A stretch of 64,000 nucleotides of DNA from Prochlorococcus sp. AG-402-G10 (GCA_003279445.1 QCHT01000006.1:39943-103942); one strand, 5' to 3'. Shown: positions 1 through 9,098, counted from the first letter of the stretch. Notes: generated by a model from the sequence alone, not told the origin. Made by a program: numbers and translations.

Positions 1-187
1 ATGCCAGTATTTCTGATGGAACCATTATTTAAATAATTAGAATAATCTTGCGATGAGATAAATATAGAATTGTTTCCCAAGATATTTCCTGATGATAAGA
101 ATGGTTCATTCCTGACATTCAAAGTGAAATGGCAGCATATTTTTCTTGCGTTCGTCACACTTGTCAAAGTTGATAAATGACTTTCAT

Positions 188-1606
188 ATGTCCAAGGCAC
201 ATTTTGGCTTAGTCGGTCTTGGTGTAATGGGAGAGAATCTCGTCCTTAACGCCGAGAGAAATGGTTTCTCTAGTGTTGTTTTTAATCGTACTTATTCAAA
301 GACGGAAGCTTTTCTGAATGGCAGAGGGGCTTTTAAGGCAATATCTGGAGCAGTTGATCTTAAAGACTTTGTTAATAAGTTAGAGAGACCTAGGCGAATC
401 TTGATGATGGTAAAAGCTGGTCCTGCTACTGATGCTGTTATTCAGCAGATTTCCCCTTTTTTGGAAGAGGGCGATTTGTTGATTGATGGTGGAAATTCTT
501 TATTCTCGGACACTGAAAGGAGAGTTCGGGAATTGGAAAGTAAAAGCTTTGGTTATATAGGAATGGGTGTTTCAGGTGGATCAAAAGGAGCTCTGGAAGG
601 CCCAAGTATGATGCCTGGAGGAACAAAGGCTTCTTATGACGCTATTGAAAGCTTGCTAACAAAAATGGCAGCCCAAGTTGAAGATGGTCCTTGCGTTACA
701 TACATAGGTCCAGGAGGCTCTGGACACTTTGTCAAGACAGTGCATAACGGCATTGAATATGGACTTGAGCAAATACTTGCTGAAGGTTATGACCTCATGA
801 AAAGATTATGTGGAATGAATTGCGAAGGTATTGCTGATGTTTTTAAATTTTGGAATTCTAGTGAAGAGCTTTCTTCTTATCTTGTTGAGATAACAGAAAT
901 TTGTTTAAGGACTAAAGATCCAGAAGATGGTTCTGATTTAGTCGAAAAAATAATGGATAAAGCGGGGCAAAAAGGTACAGGTTTATGGACAGTAATTAGT
1001 GCATTGCAATTAGGAGCATCTGTCCCAACTATTTACGCTTCTCTTAATGCTCGAGTTATGAGTTCCATGAAATCTCAGAGAGTAAAGGCAGAAATCATTT
1101 TAGGTTCTAAATCCTTCAGCAATTCTAATTTAGGCTCCATCTCAGATGGCATGGCACCCATTATGGATGCTGTCATATTGTCTACCATTGCTAGCTATGC
1201 CCAGGGTATGGAGATTCTGAAGTTGGCATCTGATGAATATAACTACAACCTTCATATGCCATCTATCGCACAGATTTGGAAGGGCGGTTGTATTATTCGC
1301 TCAACTCTTTTGAAAAGAATACAGGATGCTTACAATCTTGACTCACAATTGCCAAACCTATTAATAGACCCTTGGTTCGCTAGCCAGGTGACTCGTAGAT
1401 TACCTGGGTTGACGAGAGTCGTTTCTGTTGCTAATCAAGAAGGTATACCTGTCCCATGCTTTAGTAGTACGCTTGATTATATAAATAGCTATAGCACCTC
1501 ACGTTTGCCTCAAAATTTAGTTCAGGCGATGCGCGATTGCTTTGGGTCTCATACGTATGAACGTATCGATAAAACAGGGAATTTTCATACTGATTGGATT
1601 AATTAA
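188..1606 (+). CDS. gnd: 6-phosphogluconate dehydrogenase, decarboxylating
   Basis: Oxidises 6-phosphogluconate to ribulose 5-phosphate and CO2 with NADP+ in the oxidative pentose phosphate pathway (cytosol). The start at 188 is chosen because the protein then opens directly on the dinucleotide-binding motif GLVGLGVMG (residues 7-15); the frame stays open to a TTG at 146, but that adds 14 residues with no family counterpart. The substrate loop GVSGG...GPSMMPGG lies near residues 128-146 and the family signature IMDKAGQKGTG near 255-265. At 472 residues it has the usual family length. Only two bases separate it from pgl, the preceding enzyme of the same pathway, so the two are almost certainly co-transcribed. 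Confidence 0.97.
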   Translation: MSKAHFGLVGLGVMGENLVLNAERNGFSSVVFNRTYSKTEAFLNGRGAFKAISGAVDLKDFVNKLERPRRILMMVKAGPATDAVIQQISPFLEEGDLLIDGGNSLFSDTERRVRELESKSFGYIGMGVSGGSKGALEGPSMMPGGTKASYDAIESLLTKMAAQVEDGPCVTYIGPGGSGHFVKTVHNGIEYGLEQILAEGYDLMKRLCGMNCEGIADVFKFWNSSEELSSYLVEITEICLRTKDPEDGSDLVEKIMDKAGQKGTGLWTVISALQLGASVPTIYASLNARVMSSMKSQRVKAEIILGSKSFSNSNLGSISDGMAPIMDAVILSTIASYAQGMEILKLASDEYNYNLHMPSIAQIWKGGCIIRSTLLKRIQDAYNLDSQLPNLLIDPWFASQVTRRLPGLTRVVSVANQEGIPVPCFSSTLDYINSYSTSRLPQNLVQAMRDCFGSHTYERIDKTGNFHTDWIN

Positions 1607-1608
1607 AA

Positions 1609-2322
1609 ATGGCTACTTTTGATATACAAAAAGTTGAAGATGAAGAGCATTTAGCTTGCTTGGCTTCTCAATTAATTAGTGATCAAATCAAATTTGGTTT
1701 AAGGCACAAAGATAACTTCCAGATGGCTCTTTCAGGAGGCTCAACTCCTCGCAAGACTTATGAGCTCTTAAGAGAAGAAATACTTCCTTGGGATCGAGTT
1801 GGAATAATGTTAGGCGATGAGAGGTGGGTGCCCTGTGATGACCAGTCAAGCAATGCTCTAATGCTTCGTCAGACGTTACTTGCCTCTGGCCCTGGATCCC
1901 AGGCGTCTTTTTATCCCACCCCTACTGTTGAATTTAAAACTCCACAAGAGAGTGCTAGAGAATTTTCTGAACAAATAAAAAGAATTTTCAACACCGATTC
2001 ACCTTGTTTTGACTTAATTCTTTTAGGGCTTGGTGAGGACGGACACACTGCCTCTTTGTTCCCCGGAACTCAGTCTTTAAATGTAAGAAATTCTCTGGCA
2101 ACCGTTAGTACTGGGAAATCAAAAGAACGTATAACACTTACGGCTAGTGTTCTTAGTTCTGCTTCTAAGGTTATTTTCTTGGTCAGTGGAGAAGGCAAAC
2201 AAACTGCACTAAAGCGTTTGTTAGATCCAAATGAATCATATGAGAGAACACCAGCAAAGTTGGTAAACCCCGATTCGGAAATTGTTTTGCTAGTTGACAA
2301 AGCTGCTGCTGCTTTAATTTGA
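1609..2322 (+). CDS. pgl: 6-phosphogluconolactonase
   Basis: Hydrolyses 6-phosphogluconolactone, the step before gnd. The 237-residue protein shows the NagB/RpiA-type motifs of the DevB/SOL family: LSGGSTPRKTY near residue 42, LGDERWVP near 67 and GLGEDGHTASLFPG near 139-152. It follows gnd after a two-base gap, which makes an oxidative pentose phosphate operon. The frame and full-length motifs leave little doubt about the family. Confidence 0.95.
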   Translation: MATFDIQKVEDEEHLACLASQLISDQIKFGLRHKDNFQMALSGGSTPRKTYELLREEILPWDRVGIMLGDERWVPCDDQSSNALMLRQTLLASGPGSQASFYPTPTVEFKTPQESAREFSEQIKRIFNTDSPCFDLILLGLGEDGHTASLFPGTQSLNVRNSLATVSTGKSKERITLTASVLSSASKVIFLVSGEGKQTALKRLLDPNESYERTPAKLVNPDSEIVLLVDKAAAALI

Positions 2323-2398
2323 TATGAACCTATTTATTACTTCCTTTAATCGCTTTTCAGTCAATTTACTTCTAATAATTTTTTGATAGGATGACAAA

Positions 2399-2953
2399 AT
2401 GTCCAACGACAATATCTTAATTGCTGACTCAAAAGACTTCTCGACGTGGAGAATGATCAACGACACTATTATGGGTGGCTCTAGCGAAGGAATATGTAAA
2501 TTAACTTCTGCCGGACTTTCTTTAGAAGGGACTTTGATTGAAGAGAATGGTGGTTTTGTTAGCTGTTGTTCGTCTTTGTTCGCTCCACCATTAGATTTTA
2601 CTAGTTTTCGTGGGATTCAAATTAATATTGATGGGCAAGGTAGAACGCTGAAAATTGCAATTGCTTGTGAGGGGAATTTTAGCCGTCTTACACAATTCTT
2701 CTCAACAGGAATTCGATGGGTAGCAGAAATAGAAACAAACAAATTTGGAACTACAGTTGCTCAAATTCCTTTTGAAGCTTTTTTGCCAACTATTCGAGCA
2801 AAGCCAGTTCGATTTCCGCTGAAGTTTAAATCTAGTTCAATTACGCAAATTCAACTACTTCATTCAAGGTTTGGAACTGACGGAGAACTAAATCAAGGCT
2901 TCAAACCAGGCCCCTTTTCTATACTTCTCCGTTCTATAAGTGCATATTCTTGA
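2399..2953 (+). CDS. CIA30-family protein (complex I intermediate-associated protein 30-like)
   Basis: A 184-residue protein resembling the CIA30/NDUFAF1 jelly-roll domain: it opens with a W-RMINDTIMGGSSEG stretch (residues ~17-31), has FRGIQINIDGQGR mid-protein, and ends QLLHSRFGTDGELNQGFKPGPFSILLRSI. In cyanobacteria such proteins are widespread; a role in assembling NDH-1 or another membrane complex is inferred from the mitochondrial homologue only. No signal peptide or membrane segment is visible. It may be read with the following hypothetical gene, whose longest frame overlaps its 3' end by 14 bases. Confidence 0.8.
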   Translation: MSNDNILIADSKDFSTWRMINDTIMGGSSEGICKLTSAGLSLEGTLIEENGGFVSCCSSLFAPPLDFTSFRGIQINIDGQGRTLKIAIACEGNFSRLTQFFSTGIRWVAEIETNKFGTTVAQIPFEAFLPTIRAKPVRFPLKFKSSSITQIQLLHSRFGTDGELNQGFKPGPFSILLRSISAYS

Positions 2954-2972
2954 GTCTAGTAATGATATCTTA

Positions 2973-3341
2973 ATGGAGGTTGCGAAGGCATGTGATCATT
3001 GCTTTATGCCGTGGAGGCATTCTGTTATAGATAACTCTGCCCCCTCGCTATCTGACTCATCGGACGAGCTTATTGATCTAACATTAAAAGTAGAATGTAG
3101 GGGTGAGGATGGTCAACGTTATCCAAGAAATGACCTTGAACTAGAAATTTATAAAAGTGGTTCGGATTTAAGTATTACTCTCGCTTGGCCCTTTTACCCT
3201 AATAGGCCAATTCTTTGGAATGGAGGGCATTCGATTTGGATGGATCCTATAAATGGGAAACGTTCATCAACTCCTGTTGAAGGATCTTCTCTAGAGGCAT
3301 TGGCTAGAAGACTTAGATCTATTTTCTTAATAGAAGAGTAA
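2973..3341 (+). CDS. Conserved hypothetical protein (122 aa)
   Basis: I do not recognise a named family. From the ATG at 2973 the product is 122 residues, acidic and soluble, with a Trp-rich centre (SLAWPFYPNRPILWNGGHSIWMDP). The frame is also open from an ATG at 2940, which would overlap the CIA30-like gene by 14 bases; 2973 leaves the genes 19 bases apart and I prefer it. It is read in the same direction as the CIA30 gene and converges on ilvD after only 10 bases, with no obvious terminator between. Confidence 0.65.
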   Translation: MEVAKACDHCFMPWRHSVIDNSAPSLSDSSDELIDLTLKVECRGEDGQRYPRNDLELEIYKSGSDLSITLAWPFYPNRPILWNGGHSIWMDPINGKRSSTPVEGSSLEALARRLRSIFLIEE

Positions 3342-3351
3342 GATCTGTTTT

Positions 3352-5022
3352 TTAATCTTGATCGGTAACAGCTCCTTTGCTTGAACTGCTAACTAAACGA
3401 GCATATTTTCCAAGAATACCTTTTGAATATTTGGCTGTTGGCTTAACCCAACTTTTCCTTCTTTCAGCAATCACCTTTTCGTCAACATTTAGTTGAACAA
3501 GCTTTTGATTAGCGTCGACTGTAATGCTGTCACCATTTTCAATTAAGGCAATATTTCCACCAATAGCCGCTTCGGGAGCGACATGGCCAACGACAAGGCC
3601 ATAAGTTCCCCCACTAAATCGTCCATCTGTAATTAGAGCAACCTTGTCACCAAGACCTTGCCCAACGATTGCTGACGTAGGTGCAAGCATTTCTCTCATG
3701 CCTGGACCACCAACTGGGCCTTCGTTCCGAATAACTACAACATCACCTGCATGGATTTCTTTTTGGAGAATTGCTTCTAGACAATCTTCTTCGCTTTCAA
3801 ATACTTTTGCAGAACCAGTCAGTACTGGTTCTTTTATGCCACTGATTTTTGCAACACTACCTTCGCTAGCAATATTACCTTTAAGAATTGCTAAATGACC
3901 TTTTTTGTATATTGGGGAACTTATTGGGCGAATTACTTCTTGATTTGTTGGTGGTGTATCAGGTATCTCCTCAAGAAGCTCTTTGATAGTCTTGTCTTCT
4001 ATTGTTTTGCAATGTCCATGAATTAAACCGGCCTTAAGAAGTATTTTCATGACTTGAGGTATTCCACCGGCTTTATGTAGATCTACGGTCACGTATTTGC
4101 CACTTGGTTTTAAATCACAAAGGACAGGAACCTTTTGTCTGATTCTCTCAAAATCATCAATTGATAGTCCAATTCCTGCAGAACCTGCAATGGCTAAAAG
4201 ATGTAACACAGCATTGGTTGACCCCCCTACTGCCATAACAACGCTAATGGCATTTTCAAATGCCTCTTTTGTTAATAAATCAAGGGGCCTAATATTTTTT
4301 TTGATTGCATTGACAAGAGCCTGAGCACTTTTCTCTGTGCTTATTAACTTCTCGTTGTCTTCTGCTGCCATGGTTGAGCTATAGGGAAGACTCAGCCCCA
4401 TTGCTTCGATGGCCGCAGACATGGTATTGGCTGTAAACATTCCTCCACAGCTGCCTGCGCCTGGAATGCAATTCTTTTCAACCTCCATCAAGGTTTCTTT
4501 TGATATTTTTCCACTAGTTAATTGGCCTACTGCTTCAAAAGCGCTGACCACTGTTAAATCTTTCCCGTTTAATCTCCCTGGTTTTATTGTCCCTCCATAA
4601 ACAAATATTGAAGGTATATTCATTCTTGCCATAGCAATCATTGCACCTGGCATGTTTTTATCGCATCCACCAATTGCAAGTACACCATCCATACTTTGTG
4701 CATTGCAAGCTGTTTCTATTGAGTCAGCTATTACTTCCCTAGAGACTAAGGAATACTTCATCCCTTCTGTACCCATAGATATACCATCACTAACTGTTAT
4801 CGTTCCAAACATTTGGGGCATACCACCGCCTTTTTTAATTGCGACTTCAGCCTTTTGAGCCAGTTGGTTTAATCCAATATTGCAAGGTGTAATAGTGCTA
4901 TAGCCATTTGCTATTCCAATTATCGGTTTAGTGAAATCTTCGTCACTAAAACCAACTGCCCTTAGCATTGCCCTGTTTGGTGCTCTTTGGACTCCTTGTG
5001 TTATGGCACTAGATCTAAGCAT
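3352..5022 (-). CDS. ilvD: Dihydroxy-acid dehydratase
   Basis: Dehydrates 2,3-dihydroxy-isovalerate and the methylvalerate analogue to the 2-oxo acids in valine and isoleucine synthesis. The 556-residue protein has the IlvD/Edd hallmarks: [17 protein letters not shown] (residues ~117-133, Fe-S cysteine), [15 protein letters not shown] (~188-202, second Fe-S cysteine) and the C-terminal [17 protein letters not shown]. Length matches the family. It runs convergent to the CIA30/hypothetical pair and is followed upstream by a small membrane protein gene in the same direction. Confidence 0.97.
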   Translation of the reverse strand: MLRSSAITQGVQRAPNRAMLRAVGFSDEDFTKPIIGIANGYSTITPCNIGLNQLAQKAEVAIKKGGGMPQMFGTITVSDGISMGTEGMKYSLVSREVIADSIETACNAQSMDGVLAIGGCDKNMPGAMIAMARMNIPSIFVYGGTIKPGRLNGKDLTVVSAFEAVGQLTSGKISKETLMEVEKNCIPGAGSCGGMFTANTMSAAIEAMGLSLPYSSTMAAEDNEKLISTEKSAQALVNAIKKNIRPLDLLTKEAFENAISVVMAVGGSTNAVLHLLAIAGSAGIGLSIDDFERIRQKVPVLCDLKPSGKYVTVDLHKAGGIPQVMKILLKAGLIHGHCKTIEDKTIKELLEEIPDTPPTNQEVIRPISSPIYKKGHLAILKGNIASEGSVAKISGIKEPVLTGSAKVFESEEDCLEAILQKEIHAGDVVVIRNEGPVGGPGMREMLAPTSAIVGQGLGDKVALITDGRFSGGTYGLVVGHVAPEAAIGGNIALIENGDSITVDANQKLVQLNVDEKVIAERRKSWVKPTAKYSKGILGKYARLVSSSSKGAVTDQD

Positions 5023-5070
5023 GATTCAGTTGTGAGAGAAATTGTCGCTTCGTTTTGATTGAGTTTTAAA

Positions 5071-5370
5071 TTACTCATTTTCTCCTAGGTCTTCTAGTTG
5101 CTTTCTTACATCTGCAATAGCAGCGTTTAATTTTTCAACTCGCTCTTCTAATTTTTCGTTTTTCTTTTCACCTATAGATGTTGAAGAGGTCTCAAATGCT
5201 TCTGATCCATCTTGAATTCTTGGAGCGTAAAGCATTGCCTTTTGTTTTCTTGTTTGTTGTCTTCTTTCAGCCTCAGAAAATAGCCACCAAGCAAGTCCAG
5301 CTGCCCCTAAAATGGCACCACTTAAAAGAGAACCTAAGCTGCCACTCGATGACTCACGGTATGGATCCAT
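5071..5370 (-). CDS. Small membrane-anchored coiled-coil protein (99 aa)
   Basis: No named family recognised. The N-terminal half holds one hydrophobic, Gly/Ala-rich segment (residues ~10-32, SLLSGAILGAAGLAWWLFSE) followed by basic residues, so it is probably a single-pass membrane protein. The C-terminal half (residues ~68-99) is a charged Lys/Glu/Leu heptad-like stretch that looks like a short coiled coil. It sits between ilvD and the upp-like gene, all minus strand, with short gaps. Confidence 0.65.
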   Translation of the reverse strand: MDPYRESSSGSLGSLLSGAILGAAGLAWWLFSEAERRQQTRKQKAMLYAPRIQDGSEAFETSSTSIGEKKNEKLEERVEKLNAAIADVRKQLEDLGENE

Positions 5371-5403
5371 AGTAAAATTTTGCCTGTCTTAATACTAATG
5401 CGA

Positions 5404-6012
5404 TTAAGTAATTATTGTATTAAGTCGAAGTGTTGGATTTCCTATTCCAGGAATGATATCGCCTTCTTCTGTAAGGGTTGGGTCTACACAAGAAGCATAT
5501 ATTCGTAGGTCTGGAAAAGATTCTCCAATTTTTTTCAAACCTTCATTGCAAGCCAGGCTTGTTATCAATCTTATTCGTTTCGAATCAATATTTAGACCCT
5601 TAAGCTTATTGATTATTTGTACAACATTCTCACCAGAATCTATTTGATCAAAATAAATAATTATCCCAGTATGTTCTTCGATAATTTTGGGAACTCCACC
5701 CAAGCATAATTTTGCATTAGGAAGTATCTCCCTAGCTCCTTGCCACATTTGTAATCCGCCTGGGAGATTAGGGATGACTAGTATTGGAATATCTGCCTTT
5801 ATAAGGACTCCTTCAACAATTCCTCGCTCTGTTTGTATTTTCGTCTTTGAATTAGGTATCCAATCTCTTAAAGTTTCATATGTTAGCCACTTTCCCAATT
5901 GCTCTAATGCTGTTGCATAGATAGGAGGAGGAGTTGTATCGATTCTAAGAATCGATAGCCAATGACCAATTAATGGATGCGGTGGAATTACAACATGTAG
6001 TGTCATCGCCAT
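5404..6012 (-). CDS. Uracil phosphoribosyltransferase-like protein with degenerate PRPP loop
   Basis: The overall family is recognisable: HVVIPPHPLIGHWLSILRI at the N-terminus, YETLRDWIP near residue 50, and a C-terminus ending in EGDIIPGIGNPTLRLN like the uracil-binding end of Upp. However, where Upp has ILRAGL this protein has PNLPGGL, and where Upp has the PRPP loop DPMLATGG it has DQIDSGEN. Uracil salvage (uracil + PRPP to UMP) therefore cannot be assumed. The ATG at 6012 is chosen because AGGA lies about 10 bases upstream; the longer frame begins with a TTG at 6036. It diverges from the pentapeptide-repeat gene. Confidence 0.75.
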   Translation of the reverse strand: MAMTLHVVIPPHPLIGHWLSILRIDTTPPPIYATALEQLGKWLTYETLRDWIPNSKTKIQTERGIVEGVLIKADIPILVIPNLPGGLQMWQGAREILPNAKLCLGGVPKIIEEHTGIIIYFDQIDSGENVVQIINKLKGLNIDSKRIRLITSLACNEGLKKIGESFPDLRIYASCVDPTLTEEGDIIPGIGNPTLRLNTIIT

Positions 6013-6083
6013 AAGCCGTTTTCCTGTTCTTTGCAATAACGTGAATAAATAAATTACTAGCTTTTTGCTCTAATTAAAAATCT

Positions 6084-6596
6084 ATGGCTAATAGTCTTTC
6101 TCTTTTATCTCGTTTTAAGGCGTTTTTCGCAATATTTCTTCTTGTTGCGATTGTCTTTATTACTGTTCCCGAGGCTGGGGCTAAAAGACCTCCAGAAATT
6201 AGGAACCAGGATGATTTAAACATTCGTAAGGATATGCATGGCGAAGACCTGAGTGGTTATGAATTTGTTAAGTTTGATCTAAGAGGAATTGACTTTAGTA
6301 ACTCAAATTTAACAGGTGCTGTTTTTAATAACAGTAAATTAAATGGGGCTGATCTCCACGGAGCTAATCTCCAAGATGCTCTAGCTTATGCGACTGATTT
6401 TGAAGCTTCTGATTTGTCTGATGCAAACCTCTCTAATTCATTATTAATGGAAAGTAGTTTTGACAGTGCGTTAATTGACGGGACCGATTTTACTGATGCA
6501 GTATTGAGTCGTATTCAGCAAAAGCAACTTTGTTCTATGGCAAGTGGAACAAACCCTTCAACAGGAGTAGAAACTGCTTATAGTCTAGGTTGTTGA
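6084..6596 (+). CDS. Exported pentapeptide-repeat protein (probably thylakoid lumen)
   Basis: The 170-residue product starts with a signal peptide: basic start, hydrophobic core FFAIFLLVAIVFITV (residues ~13-27) and an AGA-type cleavage site near residue 33. The mature part carries A(D/N)LXX repeats (DLRGIDFSNSNLTGAVFNNS and on, residues ~66-135) that form the right-handed beta helix of pentapeptide proteins. The C-terminus has two cysteines (CSMASG... and a terminal Cys) that could form a disulfide. Similar lumenal proteins are common in cyanobacteria; the molecular role is unknown. It precedes a CobW GTPase gene by 28 bases. Confidence 0.85.
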   Translation: MANSLSLLSRFKAFFAIFLLVAIVFITVPEAGAKRPPEIRNQDDLNIRKDMHGEDLSGYEFVKFDLRGIDFSNSNLTGAVFNNSKLNGADLHGANLQDALAYATDFEASDLSDANLSNSLLMESSFDSALIDGTDFTDAVLSRIQQKQLCSMASGTNPSTGVETAYSLGC

Positions 6597-6624
6597 CCAA
6601 ATTGATTTAAAAAATAAGGATTTT

Positions 6625-7710
6625 ATGTTGAAACGTATTCCAGTCACTATTATTACTGGGTTTCTTGGATCAGGTAAAACAACGCTCCTTAGATATCTTC
6701 TGCAAAAGAGTAATCAAAGATTAGCTGTAATGGTCAATGAATTTGGAAGTGTTGGGCTGGATGGAGATTTGATTCGTAGTTGTGGTTTTTGTCCTGAGGA
6801 TGAAGTTGAAGGAAGACTTGTTGAGTTGAATAATGGGTGTTTGTGCTGCACTGTTCAAGATGACTTTCTCCCAACAATTGAAAAGTTGCTTCTTTGGGCT
6901 GATCGTATAGATGGGATTGTTATAGAAACTAGTGGCCTTGCTTTACCCAAGCCATTATTAAAAGCCATTGCATGGCCTCAAATACGGTCAAAGGTGTTTG
7001 TAAATGCTGTAGTTACTTTGGTGGATAGTCAGGCCCTAGTTCAAGGAAGCCCAGTTTTTGATCACCAAGCTCTTCAAAGGCAACGAGAAGAAGATGAGAG
7101 TCTTGATCATTTAACCCCTATAGAGGATCTCTTCTCAGACCAACTTTCTAGTGCTGATATGGTTTTGTTAAGCAGATCAGATCTTCTTGATTCAGACTCA
7201 ATTGAATCATTAAAAAAAAATATTTCCAAAGAAGTAAGGCCGGGGAGCTCAGTTATTTCTATCTCTAATGGTGAAATAGACCCTTCATTAATTCTTGGAT
7301 TTCGCAAAGACCATGATCATGAACATGACCATGACCATGACCATGACCATGACCATGACCATGACCATGACCATGAACATGACCATGACCATGAACATGA
7401 ACATGTGCGCATTTTTAGCAGCTCTATACGACTAGAACTAAATATTTCTCAATCAGAATGCGAAAAGCTTTTGCTGGAAATTTCCAAAGACTTTCAAGTC
7501 TTGCGTATAAAGGGACGTATTTGGTTTTTAGAAAGAAACTTACCTCTACAAATTCAAATGGTTGGACCAAGAATTTCTACTTGGTTTGAAGAGGCCCCAG
7601 ATAGAGCTTGGAGCCCCAAAAATGGAAGCGGCCTAGATATTATTGTATTGAGCCTTGATGAGTGTTCGGAAGATCGAATTAGGAAGTTGATAAGCGAAAG
7701 AATTTCTTAA
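6625..7710 (+). CDS. CobW/COG0523-family GTPase with long His-rich linker
   Basis: G3E-family P-loop GTPase of the metal-chaperone COG0523 group. Visible motifs: Walker A GFLGSGKTT (residues ~12-20), the conserved CXCC metal site in NNGCLCC (~72-78), Walker B-like IVIETSGLALP (~108-118) and a C-terminal CobW_C domain (~263-361). Between the domains is an uninterrupted run of 16 acidic-histidine dipeptides (residues ~229-260), a probable zinc/nickel/cobalt reservoir. Family members insert or deliver metal (Zn, Co, Ni) to client proteins; the client here is unknown. No metal transporter or cobalamin gene is adjacent. A weak stem (7782-7797) follows the gene without a clear T tract. Confidence 0.9.
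   Translation: MLKRIPVTIITGFLGSGKTTLLRYLLQKSNQRLAVMVNEFGSVGLDGDLIRSCGFCPEDEVEGRLVELNNGCLCCTVQDDFLPTIEKLLLWADRIDGIVIETSGLALPKPLLKAIAWPQIRSKVFVNAVVTLVDSQALVQGSPVFDHQALQRQREEDESLDHLTPIEDLFSDQLSSADMVLLSRSDLLDSDSIESLKKNISKEVRPGSSVISISNGEIDPSLILGFRKDHDHEHDHDHDHDHDHDHDHDHEHDHDHEHEHVRIFSSSIRLELNISQSECEKLLLEISKDFQVLRIKGRIWFLERNLPLQIQMVGPRISTWFEEAPDRAWSPKNGSGLDIIVLSLDECSEDRIRKLISERIS
7309..7404 (+). repeat. In-frame hexanucleotide repeat (GACCAT)n coding Asp/Glu-His
   Basis: Thirty-two codons alternate Asp or Glu with His; the DNA core is a near-perfect tandem GACCAT hexamer with a few GAT and GAA variants. It lies inside the CobW-family gene between the GTPase and C-terminal domains. Copy number is a plausible site of slipped-strand length variation that would not break the frame. 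Confidence 0.95.
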
Positions 7711-7841
7711 CAACTTTAATGGAAACTAATATAACTTTTCAGTTGTTTAATCTTTTAGAATCTGCGATTATTTAAATTGACTGAAGGAAAGCCTTCATTC
7801 TCTGATGTTTTTCTTATCTTTTTAATATAGTGAGTTTTTCT

Positions 7842-8000
7842 TTGACAAAAAAAGAAAAGAAAGTAATGTCTTCAAGATCAGTTGAGCATATATCATGTCA
7901 ACAATGTGGAGGTAACGGATACATGAAAAGTGCTCCAAATTGCTATCATACTTGTCTAGAATGCCTTGGAAGGGGCTTAATACCTCACTTTTCTAAGTGA
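7842..8000 (+). CDS. Small DnaJ-type zinc-finger protein (44-52 aa)
   Basis: A short frame with two C-x2-C-x-G-x-G motifs (CQQCGGNG and CLECLGRG) separated by about 12 residues, the arrangement of a DnaJ-like zinc finger. The first ATG is at 7866 (44 residues); a TTG at 7842 in the same frame adds a Lys-rich MTKKEKKV start. Small zinc-finger proteins of this type in cyanobacteria and plants include chaperone-like proteins for photosystem assembly, but I cannot assign a role. It lies between the CobW-type metallochaperone gene and purS. Confidence 0.7.
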   Translation: MTKKEKKVMSSRSVEHISCQQCGGNGYMKSAPNCYHTCLECLGRGLIPHFSK

Positions 8001-8104
8001 ATTATCTAGAAATATTGATAAATTCTCTTTTAGGACTAACCTTTATTTTAACTCTCAGAAATGTTTTAACTGGAGTTTTTGTTTAACTTTTTTCTAATTA
8101 CAAA

Positions 8105-8377
8105 GTGCCCAATTTTCATGCAAAGGTTCAGGTTAGTCTTAGGACCTCAGTATTAGATCCAGCTGGTGAAGCAACAAAATCAGCGGCTGCCAAGCTTGGA
8201 ATTAAAGGTCTTACTAAATTAAGAATCGGCAAGGCAATAGATATTGAGATTGAAGCTTCTGATATACAAGAAGCAACCGCCCAGCTCGAATTACTAAGCG
8301 ACAGGTTATTGGCCAATCCCGTAATAGAGGATTGGAATTTAGAGCTTTCCCCAGCTAACTCTTTGTCTATCACTTAA
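8105..8377 (+). CDS. purS: Phosphoribosylformylglycinamidine synthase subunit PurS
   Basis: Small bridging subunit of the three-part FGAM synthase (PurS-PurQ-PurL) of purine synthesis. The 90-residue protein has the family features SLRTSVLDPAGEATKSAAAKLG near the N-terminus and LRIGKAIDIEIEA in the middle. The start is a GTG at 8105, fixed by homology because no ATG fits. purQ follows after 12 bases, so the pair is one operon; purL is not in the window. Confidence 0.93.
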   Translation: MPNFHAKVQVSLRTSVLDPAGEATKSAAAKLGIKGLTKLRIGKAIDIEIEASDIQEATAQLELLSDRLLANPVIEDWNLELSPANSLSIT

Positions 8378-8389
8378 CTTATTTTCTTA

Positions 8390-9046
8390 ATGACTATCGG
8401 TATTGTTGTTTTTCCTGGATCAAACTGTGATCGTGATGTTTATTGGGCTACGAAAGGATGTCTCGGCTTGTCTTCGCGATTCCTTTGGCATGAATCAACT
8501 GATTTAGATGGCCTTGATGCAATAGTTCTTCCTGGGGGGTTTAGCTACGGAGATTATCTCAGATGTGGAGCAATAGCTCGTTTTGCGCCTGTTCTTTCTT
8601 CTCTTATTGAATTTGTTAAAAATGGCGGGAAGGTGCTTGGAATATGTAACGGTTTTCAGATACTTACTGAGCTTGGTTTGTTACCAGGAGCACTAACACG
8701 CAATAAGAACCTTCATTTTATTTGTGACACAGTTCCTTTGTTGGTTTCTAGCAAAAGAACAAAATGGTTCGAAAGTTTTAAATTTGGAGAAGAACTTTAT
8801 TTACCAATTGCTCATGGCGAAGGCCGTTATCAATGTAGCGTTGAAGTCCTCAACAAGTTAGAAGAGGAAGATTCAATAGCTCTTAGATATGCAAACAATC
8901 CAAATGGTTCTATTAATGATATTGCTGGAATCACTAATAAAGAAGGGAATGTTCTTGGAATGATGCCACACCCTGAGCGCGCATGTGATAAAGAATTAGG
9001 TGGTATAGATGGTAGAAATATTCTTCAAGCTTTATTGGCTAAATAA
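8390..9046 (+). CDS. purQ: Phosphoribosylformylglycinamidine synthase subunit PurQ (glutaminase)
   Basis: Class I glutamine amidotransferase subunit that supplies ammonia to PurL. The 218-residue protein shows [11 protein letters not shown] at the N-terminus, [10 protein letters not shown], the nucleophile elbow GICNGFQ (Cys near residue 86) and the His-Glu pair in MMPHPERA near the C-terminus. Its stop codon is inside the left arm of a perfect 25-bp palindrome that also contains the stop codon of the convergent aldolase gene. Confidence 0.96.
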   Translation: MTIGIVVFPGSNCDRDVYWATKGCLGLSSRFLWHESTDLDGLDAIVLPGGFSYGDYLRCGAIARFAPVLSSLIEFVKNGGKVLGICNGFQILTELGLLPGALTRNKNLHFICDTVPLLVSSKRTKWFESFKFGEELYLPIAHGEGRYQCSVEVLNKLEEEDSIALRYANNPNGSINDIAGITNKEGNVLGMMPHPERACDKELGGIDGRNILQALLAK

Positions 9047-9098
9047 ATATATCCATAACAAAAGGGCCTCGTAGAGGCCCTTTTGTTATGGATATATT
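9046..9098. terminator. Bidirectional terminator, perfect 25-bp stem, purQ/fba
   Basis: Two perfectly complementary 25-base arms (9046-9070 and 9074-9098) with a 3-base loop. The GC-rich core is AGGGCCTC/GAGGCCCT, flanked by AAAA/TTTT, so either strand ends in a T run. It overlaps the last base of the purQ stop and the first two bases of the complement of the fba stop, and serves both convergent genes. Confidence 0.93.

Noticed and set aside
2070..2300. Antisense frames inside pgl, ilvD, carB, chlH and others
   Set aside because: They lie wholly within strongly supported genes and show no family motifs.
7309..7404. CRISPR or intergenic tandem array
   Set aside because: The repeat has no spacers and is in frame within the CobW-family gene.
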